Source: Psychroflexus planctonicus
GTDB lineage: Bacteria > Bacteroidota > Bacteroidia > Flavobacteriales > Flavobacteriaceae
Direction of reading: 5' to 3'
DNA length: 50,597 bases
Assembly (NCBI RefSeq): GCF_014640195.1
Contig: NZ_BMGM01000014.1
Location: forward strand, 1 to 50,597
The position numbers were made by a program, and so were the translations under genes. Positions 22,291-30,789 of this stretch are shown here, piece by piece. Each line of letters opens with the position of its first letter. Position 1 is the stretch's first letter. The notes beneath the pieces were generated by a model. The model saw only the letters and a program-made list of their open reading frames with translations. It did not search any database and was not told the DNA's origin.

Positions 22291-23121
22291 TTACTGAACT
22301 TTTATTGATTTTTCTATGACTTCGTCTATGCTAATTTGAAGATTTTTAGGGAGTAGATTATCTCTAGGAATAACCGCTATAAATCGATCTTCATTTGAAT
22401 CATAAACTTGTTTAAATGTAGGATTTTCCAACTGAAGCACATCACAAATTTCTTCAATTAATTCATAATGATGTATTAAATCTGTACTTCCTAAATGAAA
22501 AACGCCTTCTTTTTTTCGGTTGATGATGTAATGCATCTGCTGTGTAAATTTACTGTGTACCGTTGCATTGATCACCACATTTGGAAAAACTTCTATAGGT
22601 TGTTTTAAATCGTAAAGCAGCTTAATTTCATTGATTTTAGGTGAATCGTGACCAAAAATCATGGGAACACGCACAATATTGTACAAATGATTAGGTAAGC
22701 GCAACAAAGCATTTTCAATTTTAATTTGAAATAAACCGTACTTACTTTGCGACAAACTTTTGTCATATTCATAAGACGGATAATTGGTGAAGGCATCAAA
22801 CACATTACTGGAAGAGATATAAATCAATTTCTTATCGTATTTAATCAAGTAATTCATGATGTCGAAATGTGCATACACCAAAGCATTTAATTCGGCTCTA
22901 AAAGCAGAAATAATCACATCGGGTTTAAGCGACTCCAATAAAATACCTGGCAATTCTTGCTCTGCATCCCACAAAAAAAATTGTTTGTTTTTAGAAAGTT
23001 TTGTGGTGGCAGTGGAGTAGGTTCCATATACATCAAAATAGGGATACAACTCTTTGTAGAGATTTTTTCCTAAAAATCCGCTAACACCAAGAATTAATAT
23101 TTTTTGTTTTGATTTTGCCAT
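22291..23121 (-). CDS. Extended SDR / RmlD-like sugar-nucleotide reductase
   Basis: 276 residues. Rossmann start KILILGVSGFLGKNLYKEL (GxxGxxG-type), followed by LKPDVIISAFRAELNAL, YISSSNVFDAF and the SDR-like YDKSLSQSKYGLFQIKIE (Y-x3-K not exact). NIVRVPMIFGHDSPK and VINATVHSKFTQQMHYII in the middle match the RmlD/atypical SDR pattern. It probably acts on a nucleotide sugar or similar substrate, but no glycan genes are nearby. It is followed by the pterin dehydratase gene after 2 nt. Confidence 0.72.
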   Translation of the reverse strand: MAKSKQKILILGVSGFLGKNLYKELYPYFDVYGTYSTATTKLSKNKQFFLWDAEQELPGILLESLKPDVIISAFRAELNALVYAHFDIMNYLIKYDKKLIYISSSNVFDAFTNYPSYEYDKSLSQSKYGLFQIKIENALLRLPNHLYNIVRVPMIFGHDSPKINEIKLLYDLKQPIEVFPNVVINATVHSKFTQQMHYIINRKKEGVFHLGSTDLIHHYELIEEICDVLQLENPTFKQVYDSNEDRFIAVIPRDNLLPKNLQISIDEVIEKSIKVQ

Positions 23122-23229
23122 AAATACAAAATACCAATTGTAATTTTAAATGATACTTAAAATGTACTAAAAATTGCAACTGGGTAAATTTTAATGAATA
23201 ATGCTGCAAATGAAGTAAAGACCAAATAC

Positions 23230-23268
23230 AACTGCCTTAAATCGTTATCGTTTTAAGGCAGTTTTTTG
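23230..23268 (+). terminator. Strong hairpin with T-run, downstream of gcvT
   Basis: AACTGCCTTAAA pairs perfectly with TTTAAGGCAGTT (12 bp) and is followed by TTTT on the plus strand. On the minus strand, where gcvT ends at 23284, only a weak U-tract follows. It probably ends gcvT transcripts regardless. Confidence 0.6.
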
Positions 23269-23283
23269 GATTTTTTAATTCTA

Positions 23284-24366
23284 TTAAGCTTTATAAAATG
23301 GAAGTTTTACGACTTCTGCTTTTAGTTGTTTGTTTCTAACTTGTATGTAAATTTCGCTACCTAATTTAGAGAATTCGGTTTTTACATAACCCAAACCAAT
23401 CGCTTTTTTTAGGCTTGGCGACATGGTGCCAGAAGTTACTTTTCCAATTTCATTTTCATTAGCATCCACAATTAAATAATCTTTACGCGGGATGCCTTTT
23501 TCTTTTAATTCGAAGGCTACTAATTTTCTACTTACACCTTCTTCTTTTTGCTTTTGAAGCGCTTCAGAATTGACAAAATCTTTGGTGAATTTTGTAATCC
23601 AACCTAATTTAGCTTCAATTGGAGAAGTGGTTTCATCGATGTCGTTTCCGTATAAACAAAAGCCCATTTCCAAACGAAGTGTATCCCGAGCCGCTAAACC
23701 AATGGGTTGAATTCCGAATTGTTCACCTGCTTGCATCACTTTGTTCCAGATGGTTTCGGCATCTTCATTTTTGCAATAGATTTCGAATCCACCACTTCCG
23801 GTGTAGCCTGTTGCTGAAATAATGACGTTTTCACATCCTGCAAATTTGGCTACTTCAAAATGATAAAAGGGAATTTTAGCCAAGTTGATTTCTGTTAAAC
23901 TCTGCATAGCTTCAACTGCTTTTGGTCCTTGAATGGCCAACAAAGCGTAATCGTCTGATACATTTCTTAGCTCACAATCAAATGAATTGTATTGGTTAAT
24001 CCACTTCCAATCTTTTTCAATATTGGAAGCATTGACCACCATCAAGTATTTTTCAGCCGTAAAACGGTACACGATTAAGTCGTCTACAATTCCCCCGGTT
24101 TCATTAGGCATGCAGGTATATTGTGCTTTTCCATCTTTTAGTGTTGAAGCATCATTGCTACACACTTTTTGAATTAATTGAAGCGCTTCTGGACCTTGCA
24201 CAATGAATTCACCCATGTGGGAAACATCAAAAACACCTAAGTTATTTCTTACGCATTCGTGTTCTGCATTAACGCTAGTGTAGGAGACAGGCATTTCGTA
24301 TCCTGCAAAGTCAACTAGTTTAGCTCCTAGCTGCTGATGTATATGATTTAAAGCTGTTTTTTTCAT
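23284..24366 (-). CDS. gcvT: Glycine cleavage system T protein (aminomethyltransferase)
   Basis: 360 residues from the ATG at 24366; an in-frame TTG one codon earlier is less likely. Tetrahydrofolate-binding blocks include [30 protein letters not shown], the catalytic-Asp region [20 protein letters not shown] and the C-terminal [16 protein letters not shown]. It transfers the methylene group from the aminomethyl-lipoyl H protein to tetrahydrofolate. gcvP lies about 13 kb away and gcvH is not in the window, so the system is dispersed. lpdA, which supplies the L protein, is also in the window. Confidence 0.96.
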   Translation of the reverse strand: MKKTALNHIHQQLGAKLVDFAGYEMPVSYTSVNAEHECVRNNLGVFDVSHMGEFIVQGPEALQLIQKVCSNDASTLKDGKAQYTCMPNETGGIVDDLIVYRFTAEKYLMVVNASNIEKDWKWINQYNSFDCELRNVSDDYALLAIQGPKAVEAMQSLTEINLAKIPFYHFEVAKFAGCENVIISATGYTGSGGFEIYCKNEDAETIWNKVMQAGEQFGIQPIGLAARDTLRLEMGFCLYGNDIDETTSPIEAKLGWITKFTKDFVNSEALQKQKEEGVSRKLVAFELKEKGIPRKDYLIVDANENEIGKVTSGTMSPSLKKAIGLGYVKTEFSKLGSEIYIQVRNKQLKAEVVKLPFYKA

Positions 24367-24382
24367 CAAAAAAATGTTTTTG

Positions 24383-24390
24383 CAAACTTA
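24383..24390 (-). promoter_or_regulatory. -7 box of gcvT (TAAGTTTG)
   Basis: Plus-strand CAAACTTA gives TAAGTTTG on the minus strand, 16 nt before the start codon. No clear -33 element and no glycine riboswitch recognised. Confidence 0.45.
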
Positions 24391-24978
24391 AGTTTTTCCA
24401 ATTGAAGCGGTATTGAAATGGCTTTATATTTAATGAATTGTGTTCTTTTTTTTATGCAAGGATTGATGGAAAGTGAAACATATATATTAACATGTTGTGT
24501 GTTTTGAGTTAAAATAGATGGCATAACGAAAGCCTTCCTGCCCGTTCAGTCAGACAGGTTCGAACTTACTGAAATTTTGAAAATTTCATTTAATGGGAAC
24601 TGGTAATTGAAACAATTTTTTTCATTTAAACTATGCATCAGCTTCTTCCCTTCCATTCAGGGAAGGGTAAGGGTTGGGTGTAAATTAACACACAAAAACA
24701 CCCTTTGCCTTTCGGCATTTCCCTTTAGGGAAAAAATTTCAATCAAACTTATTCATTAATAGTAAGACCAGTAAACCCGTTTGAAAGCAGCTTAAAACAG
24801 ATAAAATACATAAAGAATTCATAGGTAGTGTTTTAAAAAAAAAAATCGTACTTAAAACCAATTCATATCGGAAAATTCTTTCTCGATATTTCCGAGACTT
24901 CGGGATCACTAATTTCAATCGTGAAATTCACTCGAATTGACAGATTTTTGTCATAATGCACAACGGATTAATAGAATT
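24391..24978. other. Gene-free spacer with folded and dispersed repeats
   Basis: No credible gene. At 24645-24736 there is a folded element: CCCTTCC-ATTCAG-GGAAGGG, then GGGTGT paired at a distance with ACACCC, then TGCC-TTTC-GGCA and TTTCCC-TTTA-GGGAAA. At 24880-24945 a stretch containing TTTCCGAGACTTCGGGATCA and CACTCGAATTGACAG resembles dispersed flavobacterial intergenic repeats. At 24536-24560 the pieces CCTGCC and CAGG flank GTTCAGTCAGA. All these assignments are structural observations only. Confidence 0.5.
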
Positions 24979-25713
24979 TTATTGAAGCACTTTTACTTTT
25001 AAATCAATATTACTAATCGGCCATTCACTTGCATCGGTATCTACCGCAGAGATTTTTTCGGCTACGTCCATTCCTTCAATTACTTTTCCAAAAACAGTGT
25101 GTTCGCCATCTAAATGATGCGCTCCATCTTTTTTGGTAACGATGTAAAACTCGAATGGTGAAGAGGCATTACTCACATTTTGTTTTTTGTATTTAGCAGC
25201 AGCAAAAGCTCCGTAATCATGCGGATAGGTATCTGTATATTCACTCGGAATCAAGTATCTGCCAATGGCTTTTCGATAATCTCTGGTAAGTACGCGATCT
25301 GAATTTCCAGCTTGCACTACAAAATCTGGGTCAACTCTATGAAACAAACAGGTTTCAAAATAACCCAATTTAGCTAAACGGATGAAATTAGCTCGATGAT
25401 AAAGGGTTTCGTCATAAAGTTGAACGATTATATTTCCAAATTCAGTTTCAATTTGAATTTTATTTTCTGGATTTTCAGCTGCATAATTTTCAAGAAAAGG
25501 CATTAACTCTTCTTGTTTTAAAGTCTTGATATGCGATAAATCTTTTGTCTCCATTCCACTTGAAGGAATTTGAACATCAGGCATTTCATCTTCCATTTCA
25601 ATTTTTTCAGTTTTTGTTGACTTTGTAGATGAATTTGATTTTGTATTTTTACTTGAATTTGAACAAGCACAAATTAAACTAAAGCAAAAACACAACAGGA
25701 TTGGATACCGCAT
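24979..25713 (-). CDS. Cyclophilin-type peptidyl-prolyl isomerase lipoprotein
   Basis: 244 residues if started at the ATG at 25713 (MRYPILLCFCFSLICAC), which gives a signal peptide with lipobox ICAC. A frame extension of 13 codons upstream is hydrophobic but would bury the signal. A Ser/Lys/Thr linker is followed by a cyclophilin domain: IETEFGNIIVQLYDETLYHRANFIRLAKLGYF, LFHRVDPDFVVQAG with the catalytic Arg, FEFYIV and HLDGEHTVFGKVIEGMDV. It should assist proline isomerisation of periplasmic or outer-membrane proteins. Its 5' end overlaps the divergent NUDIX gene by 13 nt. Confidence 0.88.
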   Translation of the reverse strand: MRYPILLCFCFSLICACSNSSKNTKSNSSTKSTKTEKIEMEDEMPDVQIPSSGMETKDLSHIKTLKQEELMPFLENYAAENPENKIQIETEFGNIIVQLYDETLYHRANFIRLAKLGYFETCLFHRVDPDFVVQAGNSDRVLTRDYRKAIGRYLIPSEYTDTYPHDYGAFAAAKYKKQNVSNASSPFEFYIVTKKDGAHHLDGEHTVFGKVIEGMDVAEKISAVDTDASEWPISNIDLKVKVLQ

Positions 25714-26336
25714 ACTTAGAAGATTTAGCAACGAAAATAAAAAAAAATCCATTATTGGGAAGAAAAGCGCACGCTAAGATGATGCCTTTGTCTCGTAAAG
25801 AAGAGTTAGAAGCGCTGGATTTTGATACGCTTTCTCCAAAATTGGCTGCAGTACTTTGTTTGATATATCCAAAAAATGGAGTCTTGCATTTTCCGTTGAT
25901 TTTGAGAAACACTTATCCAGGAGTACATTCTAACCAAGTTAGTTTTCCGGGCGGCAGAATTGAAAAATCAGACAGCGATTTTGAACATACTGCTTTGCGT
26001 GAATGCGAAGAAGAAATTGGAGTTTTTCAAAAAGACATTCAGGTGTTAAGACAACTGAGTGATATTTATATTCCACCTTCTAATTTTCAGGTAAAATCCT
26101 TTATTGGATATTGTAACAAAACCCCAAAATTTAAGCTTCAACCTGAAGAAGTAGAGCAATTAATTGAAGTAAAACTGAGTAATTTATTAGACGATGGATT
26201 TTTGGTAACTGAAAATTTAAGTACTTCTTATGCACAAAAAATAGATGTTAAAGCCTTTAAACTGAATAATTTTACAGTTTGGGGCGCAACAGCAATGATA
26301 TTAAGTGAAATCAAATATCTATTGAAAAGCCTTTAA
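25701..26336 (+). CDS. NUDIX hydrolase, CoA pyrophosphatase type
   Basis: 211 residues. The Nudix box SFPGGRIEKSDSDFEHTALRECEEEIGV (about 81-108) has the SFPGGR and TALRE features of CoA/NADH-type pyrophosphatases (NUDT7/8, YeaB). The N-terminal KIKKNPLLGRKAHAKMMPLSR also matches that family, so the start must lie near 25701. The only in-frame start there is TTG; the first ATG (25779) would remove conserved sequence, and an in-frame stop lies at 25680. The start overlaps the divergent cyclophilin gene. The enzyme would hydrolyse CoA or acyl-CoA to phosphopantetheine and 3',5'-ADP. Confidence 0.85.
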   Translation: MDTAYLEDLATKIKKNPLLGRKAHAKMMPLSRKEELEALDFDTLSPKLAAVLCLIYPKNGVLHFPLILRNTYPGVHSNQVSFPGGRIEKSDSDFEHTALRECEEEIGVFQKDIQVLRQLSDIYIPPSNFQVKSFIGYCNKTPKFKLQPEEVEQLIEVKLSNLLDDGFLVTENLSTSYAQKIDVKAFKLNNFTVWGATAMILSEIKYLLKSL

Positions 26337-26350
26337 TTAGTAGGTTTTTC

Positions 26351-26358
26351 TATATTTG
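26351..26358 (+). promoter_or_regulatory. -7 box of the acyltransferase gene (TATATTTG)
   Basis: A perfect TAnnTTTG box 19 nt before the ATG at 26378, directly after the NUDIX stop, so the acyltransferase has its own promoter. Confidence 0.55.
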
Positions 26359-26377
26359 TCGAGTTAAAAATTTAGCA

Positions 26378-27187
26378 ATGGGCTTATTTAAGCAAAATCC
26401 TTTTGGACATTATTTATTTCTAAAAAAATGGTTGATCCGCATTATGGGTGCGCTCACGCATAGGCGCTATCGTGGTTTTAATAAATTGCAAATTGAAGGT
26501 TCCGAGATATTTAAAGATTTACCCGATACCAATGTACTTTTTGTATCTAACCATCAAACTTATTTTGCAGATGTGGTAGCTATGTATCACGTTTTTAATG
26601 CAAGTTTAAAAGGAAGAAACGACAATATTAAAAATATTGGTTATCTATGGAATCCGAAGCTCAATATTTATTATGTAGCTGCTAAAGAAACCATGAAAGG
26701 TGGTTTTTTGCCTAAATTATTAGCTTACGCTGGTTCGGTGAGTATTGATAGAACTTGGCGCGCTCAAGGAAAAGAAGTAAACAGACAGGTAAAAATGAGC
26801 GATATAACCAATATTGGTAAAGCTTTAAATGATGGTTGGTTAATTACTTTTCCGCAAGGCACAACTACACCTTGGAAACCCATTAGAAAAGGAACAGCGC
26901 ACATCATCAAAAAATACAAACCCATAGTTATTCCAATAGTTATTGATGGCTTTAGACGTTCTTTTGATAAAAAAGGAATCAATATAAAAAAGCGAGGTAT
27001 TTTGCAATCCATGCACATTAAAGAGCCGCTTGAAATTGATTATGAAAATGAAAGTGTAGAAAGTATCGTTGAAAAATTGCAATTTGCTATTGAGCAACAT
27101 CCTTCACTTTTAAAGGTTATTTCTAAAAAGGAATTAGAAGAAGCAGAACGATTAAATGAAAAACGTAGATATAGTGCAAAAGACTAA
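26378..27187 (+). CDS. Lysophospholipid acyltransferase (PlsC family)
   Basis: 269 residues. Acyltransferase motif I VSNHQTYFADV (His59, Asp65), the central GSVSIDRTWRAQGKEV (motif II region), FPQGTTTPWKP (motif III) and VIPIVIDGF (motif IV). The spacing between His and Asp is five residues rather than the usual four, and motif III has Gln in place of the common Glu. Both features seem typical of a Bacteroidota subgroup but are unusual in the wider family. The protein probably acylates a lysophospholipid or an aminolipid at the inner membrane. The C-terminus is Lys/Glu-rich. It converges on sdhB with a 7-nt gap. Confidence 0.85.
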   Translation: MGLFKQNPFGHYLFLKKWLIRIMGALTHRRYRGFNKLQIEGSEIFKDLPDTNVLFVSNHQTYFADVVAMYHVFNASLKGRNDNIKNIGYLWNPKLNIYYVAAKETMKGGFLPKLLAYAGSVSIDRTWRAQGKEVNRQVKMSDITNIGKALNDGWLITFPQGTTTPWKPIRKGTAHIIKKYKPIVIPIVIDGFRRSFDKKGINIKKRGILQSMHIKEPLEIDYENESVESIVEKLQFAIEQHPSLLKVISKKELEEAERLNEKRRYSAKD

Positions 27188-27194
27188 TCAGTAA

Positions 27195-27938
27195 TTATAT
27201 TTTAGTTTTTGCTTTGATGTATTCGGCATTCATTCTCGCTATTTGTAACACATCAATATCTTGTGGGCACTCTACTTGGCAGGCATAAGTGTTGCTACAA
27301 TTACCAAAACCTTCTTCGTCCATTTGGTCTACCATTTTAATCACACGTTCTTCGCGTTCCAGTTTTCCTTGTGGTAATAAACTTAAGTGACTAATTTTTG
27401 CTGCTGTAAACAAAGCTGCACTTGCATTTTTACAAGTTGCTACACAAGCTCCACAACCAATACAAGCAGCTGCATCAAAGGCTTCTTCTGCGGTTTTATG
27501 GGATATTGGTATTGAATTGGCTTCTGGTGCTTGACCTGTATTTACAGAAATATAACCACCAGCTCCAATAATTTTATCGAAACTACTTCGATCTACTTTT
27601 AAATCTTTTTTTACGGGAAATGCATTGGCTCGAAAAGGCTCTAAAACTAATTCTTGGCCATCTTTAAACTCTCGCAAATGCAATTGGCAAGTACTAATGT
27701 TATGAATTGGCCCATGTGCAACTCCATCGATCATAAAACCGCATTGTCCACAGATTCCTTCTCTACAATCATGATCAAAAACAACTGGGTTTTTAGCTTC
27801 TAAAATGAGTTTTTCATTTAAAAAATCTAGCATTTCCAGAAAAGACATATCTTCTTCTAGTCCGTCCAATTGGTAGGTTTCAAATTTACCTTTTGCGGCT
27901 CGATTAGCTTGTCTCCAGATTTTTAAATTTAATTTCAT
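27195..27938 (-). CDS. sdhB: Succinate dehydrogenase/fumarate reductase iron-sulfur subunit
   Basis: 247 residues from the ATG at 27938; a GTG three codons earlier would overlap the aroE stop by 4 nt and is possible. 2Fe-2S domain DCREGICGQCGFMIDG (Cys58, 63, 66) and STCQ (Cys84); 4Fe-4S/3Fe-4S ligands in CIGCGACVATCKN and NTYACQVECPQDIDV. It transfers electrons from the flavoprotein SdhA to the quinone site. The usual partners sdhC and sdhA are absent here; instead it is the last gene of a cluster of two DUF368 genes and aroE. This is either an orphaned subunit gene or a paralogue. Confidence 0.93.
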   Translation of the reverse strand: MKLNLKIWRQANRAAKGKFETYQLDGLEEDMSFLEMLDFLNEKLILEAKNPVVFDHDCREGICGQCGFMIDGVAHGPIHNISTCQLHLREFKDGQELVLEPFRANAFPVKKDLKVDRSSFDKIIGAGGYISVNTGQAPEANSIPISHKTAEEAFDAAACIGCGACVATCKNASAALFTAAKISHLSLLPQGKLEREERVIKMVDQMDEEGFGNCSNTYACQVECPQDIDVLQIARMNAEYIKAKTKI

Positions 27939-27943
27939 AATTT

Positions 27944-28681
27944 TCACTCTTCTTCATTCCAAATTTCCCAAGCTCTTAAGGCTTGTAATTCTAACATTTT
28001 TAATCCATTAGCTGTTTTTGCTCCTTTTTGCTTTCCAAGGGCTAAAAATTTAGTTAGCGGTGGATTATACACTAAATCGTATAAAAAATGTTTTTTGCCT
28101 AGAAAAGTATAAGGGATGTCGGGACATTTTGTTTCGTTGGGAACAGTTCCAACTGGCGAGCAGTTAACAATTAAATAATGTTTTTGAATAATATTTTCGT
28201 TTAAATCTGCATAAGCAATTTCACCAGCATTTTTAGGTTTTCGACTTACAAAAGTAGTGGCAATAGACATGGATTTTAAGGCAGAAGTAACGGCTTTTGC
28301 TGCTCCGCCTGTTCCAAGTACTAAAGCTTGTTCATGATGATTTTCAATCAAAGGAAAAATAGATCTTATAAAACCATATGCATCTGTATTATAACCAATA
28401 AATTTTCCATTTTTAATCTTCACAGTGTTTACAGCTTTAATTCGTTTAGCTGTTTCGTCTAATTCGTCTAAGTGTTCAATGATGGCTTCTTTAAATGGAG
28501 TAGTTACATTGAAACCTTCTAACCCAGGATTGGCTAACATTAACTGAGATAATGCTGGAATTTTTTCTACATCAAAATTAGTGTAATCTGCACGGATATT
28601 ATTTTTATGAAAATAATCTCTAAAGAATCTTTTTGAAAAGGAGTAGTCAATATTTTTTCCTAATAAACCAAACTTACGCAT
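27944..28681 (-). CDS. aroE: Shikimate dehydrogenase
   Basis: 245 residues, slightly shorter than E. coli AroE. The substrate-binding Ser pair is in GKNIDYSFSKRFF (Ser14, Ser16), with NVTTPFKEAI (catalytic Lys64), NTDAYGF (Asp), the NADP-binding loop VLGTGGAAKAVTSAL and the closing NGLKMLELQALRAWEIW. It reduces 3-dehydroshikimate in the aromatic pathway. The start codon overlaps the stop of the DUF368 gene by one base (TAATG), indicating translational coupling, and its own stop abuts sdhB. No other aro gene is nearby. Confidence 0.94.
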   Translation of the reverse strand: MRKFGLLGKNIDYSFSKRFFRDYFHKNNIRADYTNFDVEKIPALSQLMLANPGLEGFNVTTPFKEAIIEHLDELDETAKRIKAVNTVKIKNGKFIGYNTDAYGFIRSIFPLIENHHEQALVLGTGGAAKAVTSALKSMSIATTFVSRKPKNAGEIAYADLNENIIQKHYLIVNCSPVGTVPNETKCPDIPYTFLGKKHFLYDLVYNPPLTKFLALGKQKGAKTANGLKMLELQALRAWEIWNEEE

Positions 28682-29697
28682 TATTTTATTTTTTTCTTAT
28701 TTCCATACCAAGCTAAGGATAAAACAATAAATATCCCAACAAACACGAAAATAATTGCAATCCATGTTGAAGCTTCACTTAGGTCTGGCCAGAAGCGTTG
28801 ATAATTGCTCAGTATTTTGTTATTGTTAGAATCTAAGATTAATTTTCCTACTTCATCTTTTTGATAAACAGGTTTTTTCCATGGCCAAACCACACCTAAA
28901 CTTCCTGTGATGAAACCAATAATGAGTGCAAAAGTTGTGGATTTATAGTGTTTTAATACATAGCCTAACAAATGAGAAAAACTAATTAAGCCAAATACGG
29001 AACCCGCTGTAAATGAAGTTAAAACTTTAAGCAACTTGATTCTATTCTCATTTTTTCTAAAGGCAAAATCCCATCTTGAAATATCTATAAGTGTATCAAA
29101 AAGTGCATTTACTGAATCTACTAAAAGCAAAACATAGTTTCCAAGTAATATTAATATAAAAGATCCCGACAAGCCTGGTAAAGTCATTCCAGAAACAGAA
29201 ATAATTCCACAGAAAAAAACAAACCAGAGATTGTCATTCTCTGAAGCAGGCTCCAATAAGCTAATCAATATCCCTGCTGTAATTCCTACAACTATAAATA
29301 TGAGATTTCGAGTAGATTTGAGTTCAAAATCTTTTGCTATATAATAAACAGAACCGATAATCATCCCAAAAAAAGCAGACCAAACATACAACTCGTAATA
29401 TTCAATTAAAAAGTCTAAAATTTTTGAAACACTGAAATAGCTAACAGTCATTCCCAGAATTAGGATACTTATAAAATTAAAATTTAGATAAGTATATAAA
29501 CTTTTGCCACGGCCTGCAATAAGTAGTTTTAGCGCTTTAAGATTAAATTTTTGTAAGGAATAAATAAATTCTTCGTAGAAACCTGCTACAAAAGCTACAA
29601 CGCCACCTGAAACTCCGGGAACTTTGTTAGCTGCACCCATAGCTAAACCTTTCAGAAACAGAAAAGATTTATCAGTAAGGGATCTAGTTTGTTGCAT
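28681..29697 (-). CDS. DUF368 protein, polyprenyl-phosphate transporter (PopT-like), copy 2
   Basis: 338 residues with about nine transmembrane segments. Family repeats are visible: GLAMGAANKVPGVSGGVVAFVAGFYEEFI near the start and ISVSGMTLPGLSGSFILILLGNY in the middle, the two PG-S-G re-entrant elements. DUF368 proteins (VCA0040/PopT) have been shown in other bacteria to recycle undecaprenyl phosphate across the inner membrane. It is a paralogue of the next gene upstream with an 18-nt gap, longer because of an insertion before the last segments (KKPVYQKDEVGKLILDSNNN). Confidence 0.88.
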   Translation of the reverse strand: MQQTRSLTDKSFLFLKGLAMGAANKVPGVSGGVVAFVAGFYEEFIYSLQKFNLKALKLLIAGRGKSLYTYLNFNFISILILGMTVSYFSVSKILDFLIEYYELYVWSAFFGMIIGSVYYIAKDFELKSTRNLIFIVVGITAGILISLLEPASENDNLWFVFFCGIISVSGMTLPGLSGSFILILLGNYVLLLVDSVNALFDTLIDISRWDFAFRKNENRIKLLKVLTSFTAGSVFGLISFSHLLGYVLKHYKSTTFALIIGFITGSLGVVWPWKKPVYQKDEVGKLILDSNNNKILSNYQRFWPDLSEASTWIAIIFVFVGIFIVLSLAWYGNKKKIK

Positions 29698-29714
29698 AGG
29701 TTTATTTCATTTAT

Positions 29715-30635
29715 CTATTGTATTGGTTTTTTACCGAAAAATTCTAAGGCTAAGATACATAAGAATCCTACACTTGCGCAAATTATTGCTGCTATAAGAT
29801 GTGGTTCGCCAGTAAAATTATGAGGTAGAACTGAAATTTCTCCAATTGGGATTTCTTTTTCTTTAATAATAAGGGTTTCTGTAACTTCTTTCCAAGGCCA
29901 TATTTTATTTAAAGAACCCGCAATAAATCCAGTTAGAATTGCCAGAACTAGATTCTTATAATTGTTGAAAAGCCATTTTAATAATTTTGAAAAACTAAGT
30001 AAACCAACTATGGCACCTGATCCAACTACAGCAACTGTGGTAAAGTCAAATTCACTTACAGCAGTGCTTATATTTTCGTAAGCGCCTAACAATACCAAAA
30101 TAAAAGCTCCAGAAATACCGGGTAAAATCATAGCGCAAATGGCTAATGCTCCACATAAAAATAGGTAAGCTAAGCTTGTTTCTTCACTAGAAGGAGTTAG
30201 TAAAGTAATGCTGTATGCTATTACTGCTGCTAAAACTAATCCTATAATATTTGCTATATTCCATTTTTCAATCTGTTTACCAACATACCAAATACTAGCC
30301 AACACCAAGCCAAAAAAGAAAGACCAAATATAAATAGGATGATTTTCTATTAAATAGCTGGTGAGCTTCATTAAACTGAAAATACTAATTAAAATTCCTA
30401 TCAAAAGACTCAAAAGAAAGCTTCCGTTTAATTTTTTCCAAAAGGCTAAAAATCCATCTTTTTTTAAAACATTGATTAAACCAAAATTAATATTGCTTAT
30501 GCTGGTAATTAACTCTTCGTATATTCCAGTAATAAACGCGATGGTGCCTCCTGAAACACCTGGGACTACATCGGCAGCTCCCATAGCCATTCCTTTGACT
30601 ACAACAGTAAAGTATTTTTTTTGAATTGCTTTCAT
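29715..30635 (-). CDS. DUF368 protein, polyprenyl-phosphate transporter (PopT-like), copy 1
   Basis: 306 residues with about nine transmembrane segments. Motifs GMAMGAADVVPGVSGGTIAFITGIYEELI and ALAICAMILPGISGAFILVLLGAYE are the best matches to the DUF368 consensus in the window. Its role is inferred from the family: returning undecaprenyl phosphate to the cytoplasmic face for peptidoglycan and glycan synthesis. It is the first gene of a four-gene cluster with the second DUF368 gene, aroE and sdhB, and has a -7 box 28 nt upstream. Tandem duplication suggests specialised or paired function. Confidence 0.9.
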   Translation of the reverse strand: MKAIQKKYFTVVVKGMAMGAADVVPGVSGGTIAFITGIYEELITSISNINFGLINVLKKDGFLAFWKKLNGSFLLSLLIGILISIFSLMKLTSYLIENHPIYIWSFFFGLVLASIWYVGKQIEKWNIANIIGLVLAAVIAYSITLLTPSSEETSLAYLFLCGALAICAMILPGISGAFILVLLGAYENISTAVSEFDFTTVAVVGSGAIVGLLSFSKLLKWLFNNYKNLVLAILTGFIAGSLNKIWPWKEVTETLIIKEKEIPIGEISVLPHNFTGEPHLIAAIICASVGFLCILALEFFGKKPIQ

Positions 30636-30662
30636 TAAAGTAATGCTTAGTTTTTAAGTTTT

Positions 30663-30695
30663 CAAAAATAGGGAAAGCAAAGCTTTTAATTTCAA
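30663..30695 (-). promoter_or_regulatory. Promoter of the DUF368-aroE-sdhB cluster
   Basis: On the minus strand TTG (30695-30693), 22-nt spacer, TATTTTTG (30670-30663), 27 nt before the ATG at 30635. Confidence 0.5.
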
Positions 30696-30733
30696 CTATT
30701 TTTAAAAAGCATTTTTCCTGTTTAGGTCATAAA

Positions 30734-30770
30734 TAATAAAAGCCAATCTTGAACAGAAAGGCTTTTATTA
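30734..30770 (-). terminator. Terminator of lpdA
   Basis: TAATAAAAGCC pairs with GGCTTTTATTA (11 bp, 15-nt loop), about 20 nt after the lpdA stop codon. AT-rich arms provide T-rich tracts on both strands. Confidence 0.65.
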
Positions 30771-30789
30771 TATATAAATAAGGTGAAGA

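Noticed and set aside
24370-24978. Glycine riboswitch near gcvT
   Set aside because: The spacer shows none of the tandem aptamer features I would expect, and its stems belong to repeat-like elements located far upstream of the start.
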